From contig LVBL01000006.1 of the NCBI GenBank assembly GCA_001604405.1, forward strand, positions 62,001 through 126,000: DNA of 64,000 nucleotides, given 5' to 3'. The notes under the pieces are model-generated. The model saw only the letters and a list, made by a program, of their open reading frames with translations, did not search any database and was not told the DNA's origin. The position numbers and the translations under genes are program-made. Below, piece by piece: positions 35,780-45,039 of the stretch; positions within the stretch are counted from its first letter, which is position 1; the number at the start of each line of letters is the position of its first letter. The stretch comes from Spirochaetales bacterium Spiro_10 (GTDB taxonomy: Bacteria > Spirochaetota > Spirochaetia > Treponematales > Treponemataceae).

Positions 35780-38389
35780 CTACGCCCGCTCGAAGGCGAG
35801 AGCCGCCCCGCCCGATCCGGCCTTGTGCGTAACCCTGATCGTCGATCCGTCGGGGAAGCGCCCGGCGAGCACCTCCTTGGCGAGGGGATTCTCGAGCTCC
35901 GACTGTATGGCGCGCTTGAGCGGCCGGGCGCCGAATAGGGGATCGAAGCCGACGTCGGCGAGATAGCGCTTCGCCTCGGCTGACACCTCCAGGCGAAGGC
36001 GTCTCGAGACGAGACGCTTCGCGACGGTGGAAAGCTGGATGTCGGTGATCGCCAGGATGTGCTCCTTACCGAGACGATTGAAGGTCAGTATCTCGTCGAT
36101 CCGGTTCAGGAGCTCAGGACGGAAGCTCTCCCTGAGGATTTCCTGTATCTTCGGCTTTGCCTCTTCCATCGTCTTCGCGGTAAGGATGTAGTCCGACCCG
36201 AGATTGCTCGTCATGATGATGATGGCGTTCCGGAAATCGACGACACGTCCCTGCCCGTCGGTCAGCCTTCCGTCGTCGAGGACTTGAAGGAGCACGTTGA
36301 AAACGTCTGGATGGGCCTTCTCTATCTCGTCGAAGAGGACGACGCTGTAGGGCCTCCTGCGGACGGCCTCGGTGAGCTGGCCGCCCTCGTCATAGCCTAC
36401 GTAGCCCGGAGGCGCGCCGATGAGCCTGCTGACCGAGTGCTTCTCCATGTACTCGCTCATGTCGATGCGGGTGAGGGACTTCTCGTCGTTGAAAAGGAAG
36501 TCCGCGAGGGTGCGCGCGAGCTCGGTTTTGCCGACGCCCGTCGGGCCGACGCAGAGAAAACTGCCGAGCGGACGGTTCATGTCGGAAAGGCCCGCCTTGT
36601 TCCGCCTGATGGCGTCGGATACGGCCGTGACCGCCTCGTCCTGGCCGACGACGCGTTTTTTCAGCACGTTCTCGAGCTCGAGGAATTTCTGCATCTCGCT
36701 CGCGAGCATCTTGGCGACCGGGATTCCCGTCCATGCCGAAACGACGCGCGCGATATCCTCCTCGGAAACCTCCTCGCGAAGGAGGGGACCCGACCCCGAG
36801 GCGCCGAAGGCCGAGTCGGAACCGCGGGAAAGGGCTTCGCCCGCGGCGGCGATCCGCTTCTCGAGCTCCGGGATGCGGCCGTACTTGATCTCTGCCGCCT
36901 TCGTGAGGTTTCCCTCGCGCGTAAAACGCGTTTCCTCGATGCGTAGCCGCTCGAGTTCTTCCTTGAGTTTGCGCGACTCGCCGATCTTGCCCTTCTCGTT
37001 CTCCCACTGTGCCTTCATCGCGTCGCGCCTCGACTGGAGCTCCGCGAGGTCCTTTTCGAGCTTGGCGAGCCGCTCGACCGAGGCCGTGTCCTTCTCCTTG
37101 AGCAGGGACACCTTCTCGATGTTCATCTGGAGCATCTTCCGCTCGACCTGGTCGAGTTCGGTCGGCTGGCTTTCGATTTCCATTTTCAGGCGGGAGGCCG
37201 CCTCGTCGACGAGGTCGATCGCCTTGTCGGGAAGAAAGCGGCTCGTGATGTAGCGGTCAGAGAGTGTCGCGGCGGCCACGAGGGCGTCGTCGCGGATGCG
37301 CACCCCGTGGTGCACCTCGTATTTCTCCTGGAGTCCGCGAAGGATGGCGATCGTGTCCTCGACCGAGGGCTCCGCGCAATAGACCTGCTGGAACCTGCGC
37401 TCGAGCGCGGCGTCCTTCTCGATGTGCTTGCGGTATTCGTTGAGCGTCGTGGCGCCGATGGCGCGGAGCTCGCCCCGCGCGAGCGCGGGCTTGAGGAGGT
37501 TCGAGGCGTCCATGGAGCCCTCGCTCGCGCCGGCGCCGACGAGGGTATGGAGCTCGTCGATGAACAGGATGATCTCCCCCTCGGCCTTCTGCACCTCGGT
37601 GATGACGGCCTTGAGTCGTTCCTCGAATTCCCCGCGGAACTTCGCGCCCGCGACGAGGGCGCCGAGGTCGAGCGAGAGGAGGCGTTTTCCCTTGAGGCTG
37701 TCGGGCACGTCGCCCGATACGATGCGCCGCGCGAGACCCTCCACGATGGCCGTCTTTCCGACGCCGGGCTCGCCGATGAGCACGGGGTTGTTCTTGGTCC
37801 TTCGGGAAAGGACCTGCATCACGCGCCGGATTTCCTCGTCGCGCCCGATGACGGGATCGATCTTCTCCCGCCTCGCGAGGGCGGTCAGGTCGCGGCAGTA
37901 TTTTTCGAGGCTCTGGAAAGTCGCCTCGGGATCCTCGGTCGTTACGCGCTGGCCGCCGCGGATGTCCTTGAGGGCCGCGAGGACCGAGTCTTTCGTTACC
38001 CCGTGCGCCCGCAGGAACTCGCCGACCGGGTCCGCGACCTGGGTCATGGCGAGGAGGAGGTGTTCGGTTGAGACGTAGTCGTCCTTGAGGTCGGAGGCCT
38101 CTTTCTCGGCGCGCGCGAGCGTCTTGCCGGCGGACGGGGAGAAATGGAGTTGTGCTGATTCGCCCTGAACGCGCGGCTTTCGCCTGAGGCTTTCGCCTAC
38201 GCCGGAGCGAAGTTCGTCGAGCGGTATCCCTATGCGTTCCACCAGCGGGGGAACTACCCCTCCCTCCTGGTCGAGCAGGGCGGAGAGGATATGGTCGTTT
38301 TCCACTTGCGCGTGGTCGGCACGCTGCGCGAGCGAGGTGGCTTCCTGGATGGCCTCGCGCGTCTTCACGGTGCATTTATCGAGGTTCAT
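35780..38389 (-). CDS. clpB: ClpB disaggregase (Hsp104 family)
   Basis: 869 aa. The N-domain (residues 1-145) is followed by AAA1 with Walker [10 protein letters not shown] and Walker [15 protein letters not shown], then a coiled-coil middle domain (about 405-530), and AAA2 with [27 protein letters not shown] and [13 protein letters not shown]. The C-terminal [16 protein letters not shown] sensor-2 region is intact. It unfolds aggregated proteins with DnaK. There is no CIRCE element in the short upstream gap. The ATG is 6 nt from TATATT and lacks a usable Shine-Dalgarno. Confidence 0.97.
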   Translation of the reverse strand: MNLDKCTVKTREAIQEATSLAQRADHAQVENDHILSALLDQEGGVVPPLVERIGIPLDELRSGVGESLRRKPRVQGESAQLHFSPSAGKTLARAEKEASDLKDDYVSTEHLLLAMTQVADPVGEFLRAHGVTKDSVLAALKDIRGGQRVTTEDPEATFQSLEKYCRDLTALARREKIDPVIGRDEEIRRVMQVLSRRTKNNPVLIGEPGVGKTAIVEGLARRIVSGDVPDSLKGKRLLSLDLGALVAGAKFRGEFEERLKAVITEVQKAEGEIILFIDELHTLVGAGASEGSMDASNLLKPALARGELRAIGATTLNEYRKHIEKDAALERRFQQVYCAEPSVEDTIAILRGLQEKYEVHHGVRIRDDALVAAATLSDRYITSRFLPDKAIDLVDEAASRLKMEIESQPTELDQVERKMLQMNIEKVSLLKEKDTASVERLAKLEKDLAELQSRRDAMKAQWENEKGKIGESRKLKEELERLRIEETRFTREGNLTKAAEIKYGRIPELEKRIAAAGEALSRGSDSAFGASGSGPLLREEVSEEDIARVVSAWTGIPVAKMLASEMQKFLELENVLKKRVVGQDEAVTAVSDAIRRNKAGLSDMNRPLGSFLCVGPTGVGKTELARTLADFLFNDEKSLTRIDMSEYMEKHSVSRLIGAPPGYVGYDEGGQLTEAVRRRPYSVVLFDEIEKAHPDVFNVLLQVLDDGRLTDGQGRVVDFRNAIIIMTSNLGSDYILTAKTMEEAKPKIQEILRESFRPELLNRIDEILTFNRLGKEHILAITDIQLSTVAKRLVSRRLRLEVSAEAKRYLADVGFDPLFGARPLKRAIQSELENPLAKEVLAGRFPDGSTIRVTHKAGSGGAALAFERA

Positions 38390-38395
38390 GCCTTA

Positions 38396-38424
38396 AATAT
38401 ACCCATTAGGCGCCCCGCCGTCCA
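38396..38424 (-). promoter_or_regulatory. Promoter of clpB, leaderless-type spacing
   Basis: On the minus strand: TGGACG (38419-38424), 17-bp spacer, TATATT (38396-38401), then 6 nt to the ATG. The expected start coincides with the A of the start codon. Confidence 0.5.
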
Positions 38425-38440
38425 CGTTTCTGCCGGGGTC

Positions 38441-38638
38441 TCAGAATTTCGGAAGGGAATCCTTTTCCTTCGGGAGGTTTTTGTCTATGTACTCGAGGCA
38501 CTGGATCGCGACTTGCTGGGCATGTTCGTACCATATCCGATAGAGCTCGTTGTCGACGACGTTGGGGTACGGAGCCCCCTGAACGTCGGATACGAGCTGC
38601 TTGAGTATTACGTAACCCTCATGGTCCATCTTTTTCAT
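38441..38638 (-). CDS. Small protein of unknown function (65 aa)
   Basis: 65 aa beginning MKKMDHEGYVILKQLVSDV, with a near-perfect ribosome binding site AGGAGGTGAGC upstream. It is a soluble, Tyr- and acid-rich helical protein. A longer frame (to 39085) runs inside the peptidase gene and is a shadow. It lies between the M16C peptidase and clpB, all in one direction. No family is recognised; the strong Shine-Dalgarno and compact spacing support expression. Confidence 0.7.
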   Translation of the reverse strand: MKKMDHEGYVILKQLVSDVQGAPYPNVVDNELYRIWYEHAQQVAIQCLEYIDKNLPKEKDSLPKF

Positions 38639-38667
38639 GATGCTCACCTCCTGCGAGTACAACCCGA

Positions 38668-41600
38668 TTATAACGTGATTTCCGTCACTTTTCCAGAACA
38701 AACGCCGGCCTTCCCCCCCTTGAGGGCCTTTTTGCCCGCAAGGACCGTCTCCCGCACGGAAGGCCAGTCCGAAAGAAGCCGCTCTGCGGCGTCTCGTATC
38801 TGCTCCGGCTCGACTCCGACGATTCCCGCTATCTTGCCGAGGCGGACCTCGTCGGTTATCCCGTAGAGAAGCCTGATGAACGAGGTAAACCCGCGGTCCG
38901 ACGGCGAGCGGGGCTGAATCTCCCTGCTGTAGCACCCGGTCACGACCCGGTCGAGCGAGTCGCGCGCGATGCCCTCGCGGGCCGCGTCCTCCAGGGCCTT
39001 CCTGAATGCCTCGAGCGAGGCGCAGGGCGCGGGATCCCGATACGTCGAGAACACGAAGGTGGACTCGAGGGAGTCCGGATAGCAATAGGCGCCGTACGCG
39101 CCGCCCGTCGTGCGAATCCGCTCCCAGAGCATGCCGCTCGAAAGCCAGTGGCCGAGCACGGCCTCGGCGGGATGCGCGGAAGAGCCGAACGGAGAGGCGG
39201 GAAGCACTGCGGCGGCGAACCCGACTTGCAGGGAAGCGGAGACGAGGGTCCGGCTTCCCCCCTCGAGCGGGGAACCGACGAGGGAGCGGAACGAATCCGC
39301 CGAAAGCGAGGCCCGTTCGGGAGGCGCTGGCGGCCTATAGCCGGCAAGGCGGGGCTCAAGGGACCGGGACACGTCGCCGAGGATGCCGGCCGTTCCCGTG
39401 GCGTTTACGAGCAGGCCGGCCGAGCGGAGCCTCCGGCGCATGGACTCGAGCCTTCGCGAAAGCCGCTCGGCACCGCCGTCGCTTTCGAGGGAGGCGGAAA
39501 GCGCGCGGACGTATTCTATCTGGGAGATTCCGTTCCATACCTCGTCTATCGCCTTCGAGCGGCTCGTGCCCGCGGAGGCGCGCGATACCGCGTACTGGTT
39601 TCCGGCAGGGGCGAGCGAGGAGTCGATGTCGTTCCGGTATTCCGACAGCAAGTCGGACACGCGCTTGAGGTCAGTAAAGTCCGCGCGCTCGACGTAGTCG
39701 AACACGAGGTTGATCGCCTCCGGCGCAAGCTCCGAAAGCATCTTCGCGCGGATGACGAGATAATCGCGTCCGAGACCGACGGACTCGAGTCCGCCCGCGG
39801 GAACAGACCCTTTCACCCGCGAGCTCGTGAACAGAAGCGAGCCGAGTCCGCCGGTAAGGTTCGCGGCCCGCGCCGAGGTCTCCGCCCAGCCCGAGTCGCC
39901 GACGCCCATGCCGAGAAGCGCGCTCGCGAAAAACGGCAGGAGCGGGTACTCCTCGGGAGGAAGGACGTCAACCGGTATGGCGACGTCGAGGTAGGCGATG
40001 CCGTTGGTCGGCTCGTCGTGGGCGATGAACGGGATACCCGCGATCGCGGAAACGCGCGAGTTGTACGCCTCGGCGGCGAGCGGCAGGTCCGACCGCGCGA
40101 GATGCGGTATGCGCGCGAGGAGCTCGGGGCCGTCCTGCTCGCGCTGTCTCGCGAAGAGCTTTTCCTGCTCCTCCAAAAAACGGGTTCTCGCTCCCGCGTC
40201 GAGGGATTCCTCGAAGGCGCGGATTCGCTCCCCGAGACGGGTCTCCAGACGCGTCTCGTACTCGGGGTCGGGGAACACCGTCACGAGCGAGCGGTGCCCG
40301 TTCGAGACGAGCCATCGTTCGGCGAGCGAGGCGACAAAGCCGGGATCGGCCGCGACGCGCGCCTTGACGTCCTCGAAGGCGCGTGCCTGCCTGAGCGTCT
40401 CGACGGGACCCGCGCCGTGTATCCATCCGCGGAGCGAGCGGCGCATCATGGTAAGCGAGAACGGACCGCCCGACCGCCTGACCTCGCGGTTCGAGAAATC
40501 TATCGAGCGGATCGCCGTCTCGAGTTCCCTCGCGTCGAAGCCCTCGCGGGCGACGCGCGCGAGGGTCGAAAGGACGAGGGATTCCACCTCGGCCTCTCGG
40601 CCCCGCTTGACCCCGCGAAGCCCGGCGCTGAAGCAGAGGTTCTTCACCTCGGTTTCCAGACCCGACGAGGGCGCTATGTCCTCGCCTATGCCGGACTCGA
40701 GCAGAGCGAGGCTCAGGGGCGCGCCGTCGTGTCCGAGCAGAAGCTCCGAAAGGAGCGTCGCCTCCATGAAGGCGGCGGTGTCGCTCGCCTCGGGAAGGAG
40801 CCAGTTCACCGTTACCGTCGCCGAATCGGGATCCTGGCCCGCGCTCGCCGGGGCGGGAACCGTGAGGGTCACGGGCGCGCCGCGCGGAACGACCGCGGAT
40901 ATCGGCTCAGGAGGCTCGGCGCGCGAAAACCGGGAAAGGAACCGTTCCTCGAGCAGGGCGAGCTGACGCTCGGTGCGGATGTTCCCGCAGAGGAAGACGC
41001 GGCAATTCGACGGATGGTAATAGCGTTCGTGGAAGGCCTTGAATCCCTCATAGGTCAGATCGGGGATGCACGAGGGATCCCCGCCTGAATCATGGCCGTA
41101 CACGGTTCCGTCGAGGATCGAAAGGAGCGTCCAGTCGCCGGCGATATTGTCGAACGACGAGTAGTTTCCCTTCATCTCGTTGAAGACGACGCCCTGTATC
41201 GACACCTTTCCGTCCGGCGCGATCTCGAAGCGGTGGCCTTCCTGGCGGAACACCCATTCCTCGAGCAAGGGGAAGAACACGGCGTCGCCGTACACGCTCA
41301 TCAGGTTGAAGTAGTCGGCCTCCACCATGGAACTGGCCGGGTACACGGTCTTGTCGGGAAACGTCATGGCGTTCAGGAACGTCTTGACGCTCTGCTTGGC
41401 CAGCACGAGGAACGGGTCCTTGAGGGGATAGTTCCGCGATCCGCACAGAACCGAATGCTCGAGTATGTGCGCGACGCCCGTCGAGTCGCCGGGGGGAGTC
41501 ATGAACGCGTACGCGAAGAGGTTTTCCTCGTCGTCGGTATACACGTGAAAGGCCTCGAGACCGGTCGCGAGATGCCTGAGGAATATGCCCTCGCCTTTGT

Positions 41601-41682
41601 ATTCCTCGAGTTCCGTGACGGACTCGACCCTGAAACCGCCTATCATGTCGCCCGCGCGGAAACCGCTCTTTTCAATCGCCAT
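38668..41682 (-). CDS. M16C insulinase-family zinc metallopeptidase (PreP-like)
   Basis: 1004 aa. The inverted zinc motif HxxEH is AHILEHSVLCGS (His72, Glu75, His76), followed by DPFLVLAKQSVKTFLNAMTFPDKTVYP, which is typical of the presequence-peptidase branch. The protein contains two fused halves of the M16 clamshell, and FNEMKGNYSS is another family motif. Relatives degrade short peptides; no signal peptide is evident, so it is probably cytosolic. Length fits the family. It follows fliG by 6 bp. Confidence 0.93.
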   Translation of the reverse strand: MAIEKSGFRAGDMIGGFRVESVTELEEYKGEGIFLRHLATGLEAFHVYTDDEENLFAYAFMTPPGDSTGVAHILEHSVLCGSRNYPLKDPFLVLAKQSVKTFLNAMTFPDKTVYPASSMVEADYFNLMSVYGDAVFFPLLEEWVFRQEGHRFEIAPDGKVSIQGVVFNEMKGNYSSFDNIAGDWTLLSILDGTVYGHDSGGDPSCIPDLTYEGFKAFHERYYHPSNCRVFLCGNIRTERQLALLEERFLSRFSRAEPPEPISAVVPRGAPVTLTVPAPASAGQDPDSATVTVNWLLPEASDTAAFMEATLLSELLLGHDGAPLSLALLESGIGEDIAPSSGLETEVKNLCFSAGLRGVKRGREAEVESLVLSTLARVAREGFDARELETAIRSIDFSNREVRRSGGPFSLTMMRRSLRGWIHGAGPVETLRQARAFEDVKARVAADPGFVASLAERWLVSNGHRSLVTVFPDPEYETRLETRLGERIRAFEESLDAGARTRFLEEQEKLFARQREQDGPELLARIPHLARSDLPLAAEAYNSRVSAIAGIPFIAHDEPTNGIAYLDVAIPVDVLPPEEYPLLPFFASALLGMGVGDSGWAETSARAANLTGGLGSLLFTSSRVKGSVPAGGLESVGLGRDYLVIRAKMLSELAPEAINLVFDYVERADFTDLKRVSDLLSEYRNDIDSSLAPAGNQYAVSRASAGTSRSKAIDEVWNGISQIEYVRALSASLESDGGAERLSRRLESMRRRLRSAGLLVNATGTAGILGDVSRSLEPRLAGYRPPAPPERASLSADSFRSLVGSPLEGGSRTLVSASLQVGFAAAVLPASPFGSSAHPAEAVLGHWLSSGMLWERIRTTGGAYGAYCYPDSLESTFVFSTYRDPAPCASLEAFRKALEDAAREGIARDSLDRVVTGCYSREIQPRSPSDRGFTSFIRLLYGITDEVRLGKIAGIVGVEPEQIRDAAERLLSDWPSVRETVLAGKKALKGGKAGVCSGKVTEITL

Positions 41683-41688
41683 CGTATG

Positions 41689-42918
41689 TCACTCCACCCA
41701 TTCTTCTTTGTCGTCCCGGCTGCCCACGAAGAGCCTGCCGTCTTCCCATGCCCTTCTCATGACGGCGTGAAAGCTCCCGGTTACCGATTCCGACTCGGCG
41801 CGCGACACGGGATCGGCAAGCTTCTCCTCTTCCAGGATCAGGGCCCCGCGCGTCTTCGAGACGTTCGAGAGAATCTTTTTCCTGAAGTCAGCCGACTTTC
41901 CGGCGATGAGAACAGCGATGTCGCGCTCGCCCATCGGGCGCAGCGTTTCCTGGACGAACCGGTCGTCGGCGCGCGCGACGTCCTCGAGCGTAAAGAGCCG
42001 CGCCCTGATGTCGCGACCGAGTTCCTCGTCGTTCCGCGCGAGCGAGTCGAGTATGGCCCGCTCGTTCCTGCCGTCCATGCGACGGAGGATGTCGGCGAGG
42101 GCGGCCCGGCCGTCTATGGCGTCGGTCGGTCCCTTGCCGACGGTCGCGACCTTTTCGCGCATCGCGTCGTCCACCCGCCTGAGCACCTCCGGTTGAATCG
42201 ATTTCAGTTTCGCGAGCCTGACGACCGTCTCCGTGCGGTCCTTCTCGCCCATGAGCTTGATCACCTCGGCGGCCTCTTTCGGCTTCACGTTCGAAAGGAC
42301 TAGTGCGCGCACGGCGGGAAGCTCGTCCGCGACGAGCGCGAGCACGCGCGCGGGATCCATGCCCTCGAGATAGTCGAAGGGTTTGCCGTCAGGAAAGGGA
42401 ACGGAGCGTTCAAGCATCTCGCGCGCCCGTTCCTCGCCGAAGGCGCTCTCGAGGATGGAGCGCGCCGTGGACACCCCGCCCTGGGGCTCGCGCGCCCTCA
42501 CGAGCAGCGACTTGAATTCCGCTAGAACCAGCGCCGACTCTTCCGGGCTCACGCTCCGTATCGACGCAATCTCCGAGACGACCCGCTCTGTCTGCTCCTC
42601 CGTGAGGCGCGACATCACGCGCGCGGCCTCGTCGACGCCGATGAGCAGGAGGAATTTCGCCACCTTCCGGTAGGGACTCTCGCTTCCGCCCGTCGCGGAC
42701 GCGCGCGGCCGCTCCCCTTCTCGCGCGTCGCGGTCAGGTACCTTCAGGAATCCCGGTTTTGTTCCCTCGCCCTTCGGCGTCGAGCCGCCGGGCGTCGAGC
42801 TGCCGGGCGTAGCGCCGCCAGGGCGCGCCTCGCCGGTTGTCTCGTCGGAGGTCGCGCCCTCGGGTGCCGAACCGGACGCCCTTCGGTAGGCGCCAAGTCT
42901 CCGGTCGTTGATATTCAT
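41689..42918 (-). CDS. FliG-family flagellar motor switch protein (FliG1-like)
   Basis: 409 aa. A disordered Gly/Ser/Pro-rich head (residues 1-75, tandem GGSTP-like stretches) precedes FliG-type armadillo segments. KVAKFLLLIGVDEAARVMSRLTEEQTERVV corresponds to the N-domain, LEGMDPARVLALVADELPAVRALVLSNVKP to the middle domain, and VLRRVDDAMREKVAT with DRFVQETLRPMGERDIAVLIAGKSADFRKKILSNVSK to the C-domain. Spirochaetes carry two FliG proteins. This one lies outside any flagellar operon and is long and divergent, so it is probably the FliG1 type that affects assembly rather than torque; that is inference. Confidence 0.85.
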   Translation of the reverse strand: MNINDRRLGAYRRASGSAPEGATSDETTGEARPGGATPGSSTPGGSTPKGEGTKPGFLKVPDRDAREGERPRASATGGSESPYRKVAKFLLLIGVDEAARVMSRLTEEQTERVVSEIASIRSVSPEESALVLAEFKSLLVRAREPQGGVSTARSILESAFGEERAREMLERSVPFPDGKPFDYLEGMDPARVLALVADELPAVRALVLSNVKPKEAAEVIKLMGEKDRTETVVRLAKLKSIQPEVLRRVDDAMREKVATVGKGPTDAIDGRAALADILRRMDGRNERAILDSLARNDEELGRDIRARLFTLEDVARADDRFVQETLRPMGERDIAVLIAGKSADFRKKILSNVSKTRGALILEEEKLADPVSRAESESVTGSFHAVMRRAWEDGRLFVGSRDDKEEWVE

Positions 42919-42925
42919 TCCCCGA

Positions 42926-44017
42926 TCATACCAGTTCGCGTTTCACGCGGTCAACAGAAGGCGTCCCCTTGACCCACTCGGCGCGCGCGGAAAGTTCCGA
43001 GGCGAGCGCCGATTCGAGGTCGAACGGGTCGCAAAACGAGACGGCGGCGGCCTTTCCGTCCTTGTCCAGAATGGAAAGAGGACCGTCACCGACCGCGCTC
43101 GCGAGCATGTCCGGGCTGACGCCTCCCCCGAGGACGCCTTCCAGGACGGCAAGGCAACGCGAGGCCTCGACGACACCGCGTTCGAAGAGGTCCAGAGCGG
43201 ATTCATTTCGCGCCGCGCCCTCAACCGGGTCGCGCCATTCGGCGCGGCTCTCGTTGAGCCAATCGATGCCCTCGTCAACCGTCTCGGGATACAGGAGAGC
43301 GACGCCCGCGTCACCCATGGCGACGAACCTTCGAAGGCCCTCGCCCGCCGGAGCCGCCGACATCGTAGTCGAAGAGGGATTCGTCATCGCGTAGAAATAC
43401 GAGGCGTCGGCGAAGGCGTTCTCCATCCGCTCGCGTATCAGGGGATCCTCGCGCGCGGACTGGTATACGTCCCGCGCCGAGTCCGCAAGGAGAGCGGAAA
43501 GAAATGCCGCGTCGTCCCGTGAGACGGAGAATGACGCTCCCGAGTCGAAGCGCGAGACCGGCGTTCCCTCGAGCCTGAGGTGCAGGCGGGAATCGAGTAT
43601 CCTCTCGAAGAAGGCGTGAAAATTCGCCGAATTGACCCCGGGAAACCGCGCGGACCTCGGAATATGCGATCGGTACGCGATGTACGGATGAAGCGAGCGG
43701 TCGATAGCCTGATGGGTCACGAAGCCGCGCAACCATTCGGCCGCGAGTTCGGCCCGCCCGGGCGGGCGCGCTTCCCCGGAAAGGACGCGCGAGACGAAGG
43801 CGCCCGCGAAGCTGCCGTAATGATGGCGATGGAGCAGGCGCGCGTACGCGAGCGCGAAGGGCCGCGTTCTCCTGTTGTGCGCGAATATGTCGGGCCCCTG
43901 ACAGCCGAGATTGAAGGCCGGCGTCCACGCATCCGTCCGCCCGGTGGCGTCGTCGGCGCGCGGAAGTCCCGAAAGCGCCCGCCTGCCGGCCAGCGCGTGA
44001 CAGACGTGCGAGGGCAT
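42926..44017 (-). CDS. Zinc-dependent phospholipase C-like protein
   Basis: 363 aa. The N-terminus has the alpha-helical PLC/S1-P1-like zinc motifs: MPSHVCHALAG, FNLGCQGPDIFAHN, LLHRHHYGSF and WLRGFVTHQAIDRSLHPYIAYR, giving the His and Asp ligands expected for a tri-zinc site. There is no clear signal peptide, so an intracellular role is possible. The C-terminal ~120 residues are of unknown nature. It lies 3 bp after the response regulator and 7 bp before fliG, so the three genes are probably one transcript. Confidence 0.8.
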   Translation of the reverse strand: MPSHVCHALAGRRALSGLPRADDATGRTDAWTPAFNLGCQGPDIFAHNRRTRPFALAYARLLHRHHYGSFAGAFVSRVLSGEARPPGRAELAAEWLRGFVTHQAIDRSLHPYIAYRSHIPRSARFPGVNSANFHAFFERILDSRLHLRLEGTPVSRFDSGASFSVSRDDAAFLSALLADSARDVYQSAREDPLIRERMENAFADASYFYAMTNPSSTTMSAAPAGEGLRRFVAMGDAGVALLYPETVDEGIDWLNESRAEWRDPVEGAARNESALDLFERGVVEASRCLAVLEGVLGGGVSPDMLASAVGDGPLSILDKDGKAAAVSFCDPFDLESALASELSARAEWVKGTPSVDRVKRELV

Positions 44018-44020
44018 CGG

Positions 44021-44764
44021 TTACCGCGACGCGGCCTCGAGCCGGACCGCCAAACCCGACATGACCGCAGAGTCGCCCGCGCGCGTACCGAAAACGGCAT
44101 AGGAAAGCGCGTTCCCGGGGACGTTGCCCGGAGTCACGACTCCCGCCACGCGGAACCTCTCGTCGCCCGCCGAAGAAACAGCCAACGCGCCTATACGTTC
44201 CGCGAGGGAACCGTCGTCACCTTCGGGCGCGCGGCCGTCCTCCCAGGATACGACGCCTGTTTCGTCACGGGTCCAGCGGAAAACGAGGCCGTCGTCGGTG
44301 AAGAACTTCAGTATCTCGCAGGTCTCGGACAGTTTGCGGTAGCGTTCCTCGGCGAGTTCGGCCCGTTTTTCAAGCTTGTATTTGTAGAGCACGGTATCGA
44401 GCGTCGTTGCGAGACTGTCCGGGCTGATGGGTTTGAGCAAATATCCCGCGTAGGAGATGTCCTTCGCGCGAAGAAGCGCCGAAAGGTCGGGACTCGAGAT
44501 GCAGAAGATCACGGGGATCGAGCTTTTCTCGTTGATCTTCCTCGCGACATCTATCCCGTCGATAGCGCCGGCCAACTGCATGTCGAGGAGTATTATGTCG
44601 GGCAAAAACCTTCCCGCGGCGGCGACAGCGGCGTTGCCGTTGTCGACGATCGCCACGACGTCATACCCCAGACGCGCGACCATGCCCTGCAAGTCGAGCG
44701 CGACTATCGCGTCGTCTTCCGCTATGAGGATTTTCGTGCGTGATTCGCTTGCGAGATCGGACAT
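44021..44764 (-). CDS. Response regulator with non-DNA-binding C-terminal region
   Basis: 247 aa from the ATG at 44764 (GGGAG 8 nt upstream; a GTG at 44800 is an alternative). The receiver domain has the acidic pocket KILIAEDDAIVA, phosphoacceptor Asp61 in DIILLDMQLAG, and Lys in YLLKPISPD. After a coiled linker (YKYKLEKRAELAEERYRKLSETC) come ~90 residues that look PAS-like or unknown rather than winged-helix. The linker is like that in PAS/kinase-linked proteins. The output is unknown. Confidence 0.82.
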   Translation of the reverse strand: MSDLASESRTKILIAEDDAIVALDLQGMVARLGYDVVAIVDNGNAAVAAAGRFLPDIILLDMQLAGAIDGIDVARKINEKSSIPVIFCISSPDLSALLRAKDISYAGYLLKPISPDSLATTLDTVLYKYKLEKRAELAEERYRKLSETCEILKFFTDDGLVFRWTRDETGVVSWEDGRAPEGDDGSLAERIGALAVSSAGDERFRVAGVVTPGNVPGNALSYAVFGTRAGDSAVMSGLAVRLEAASR

Positions 44765-44851
44765 GTGGTTTGCTCCCGTGGCGAACACCCGCGTGCTCAC
44801 CGGTAAAGTCTAGCCTTTTTTCCCGACAACTTCAAGGATTCGCGCGTTACC

Positions 44852-44880
44852 TTGACATGGTCGGCGGCTTATGTTAGTTT
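44852..44880 (+). promoter_or_regulatory. Promoter of tRNA-Pro
   Basis: Perfect TTGACA (44852-44857), 17-bp spacer, TAGTTT (44875-44880). The -10 keeps the key T, A and final T. Confidence 0.55.
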
Positions 44881-44920
44881 ATTGTTCGCCGCATGCGGCT
44901 GGCGTGTTAGTTTTTTTGGT

Positions 44921-44997
44921 CGGGCAATAGCGCAGTTGGTTAGCGTACAAGTCTGGGGGACTTGGGGTCCCCGGTTCAAATCCGGGTTGCCCGACCA
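44921..44997 (+). tRNA. tRNA-Pro, anticodon GGG
   Basis: A complete 77-nt cloverleaf. Acceptor arms CGGGCAA/TTGCCCG with A73 and an encoded CCA; D stem GCGC/GCGT; anticodon stem CAAGT/ACTTG around loop CTGGGGG, anticodon GGG at positions 34-36; T arm CCCGG TTCAAAT CCGGG. It reads CCC and CCU codons. Confidence 0.95.
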
Positions 44998-45039
44998 AAC
45001 GAATTACCCCGCACGTCGCAGTGTCCGCGGTTACCGCCC

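Noticed and set aside
38390-38440. CIRCE/HrcA operator before clpB
   Set aside because: No TTAGCACTC-N9-GAGTGCTAA dyad in the gap.
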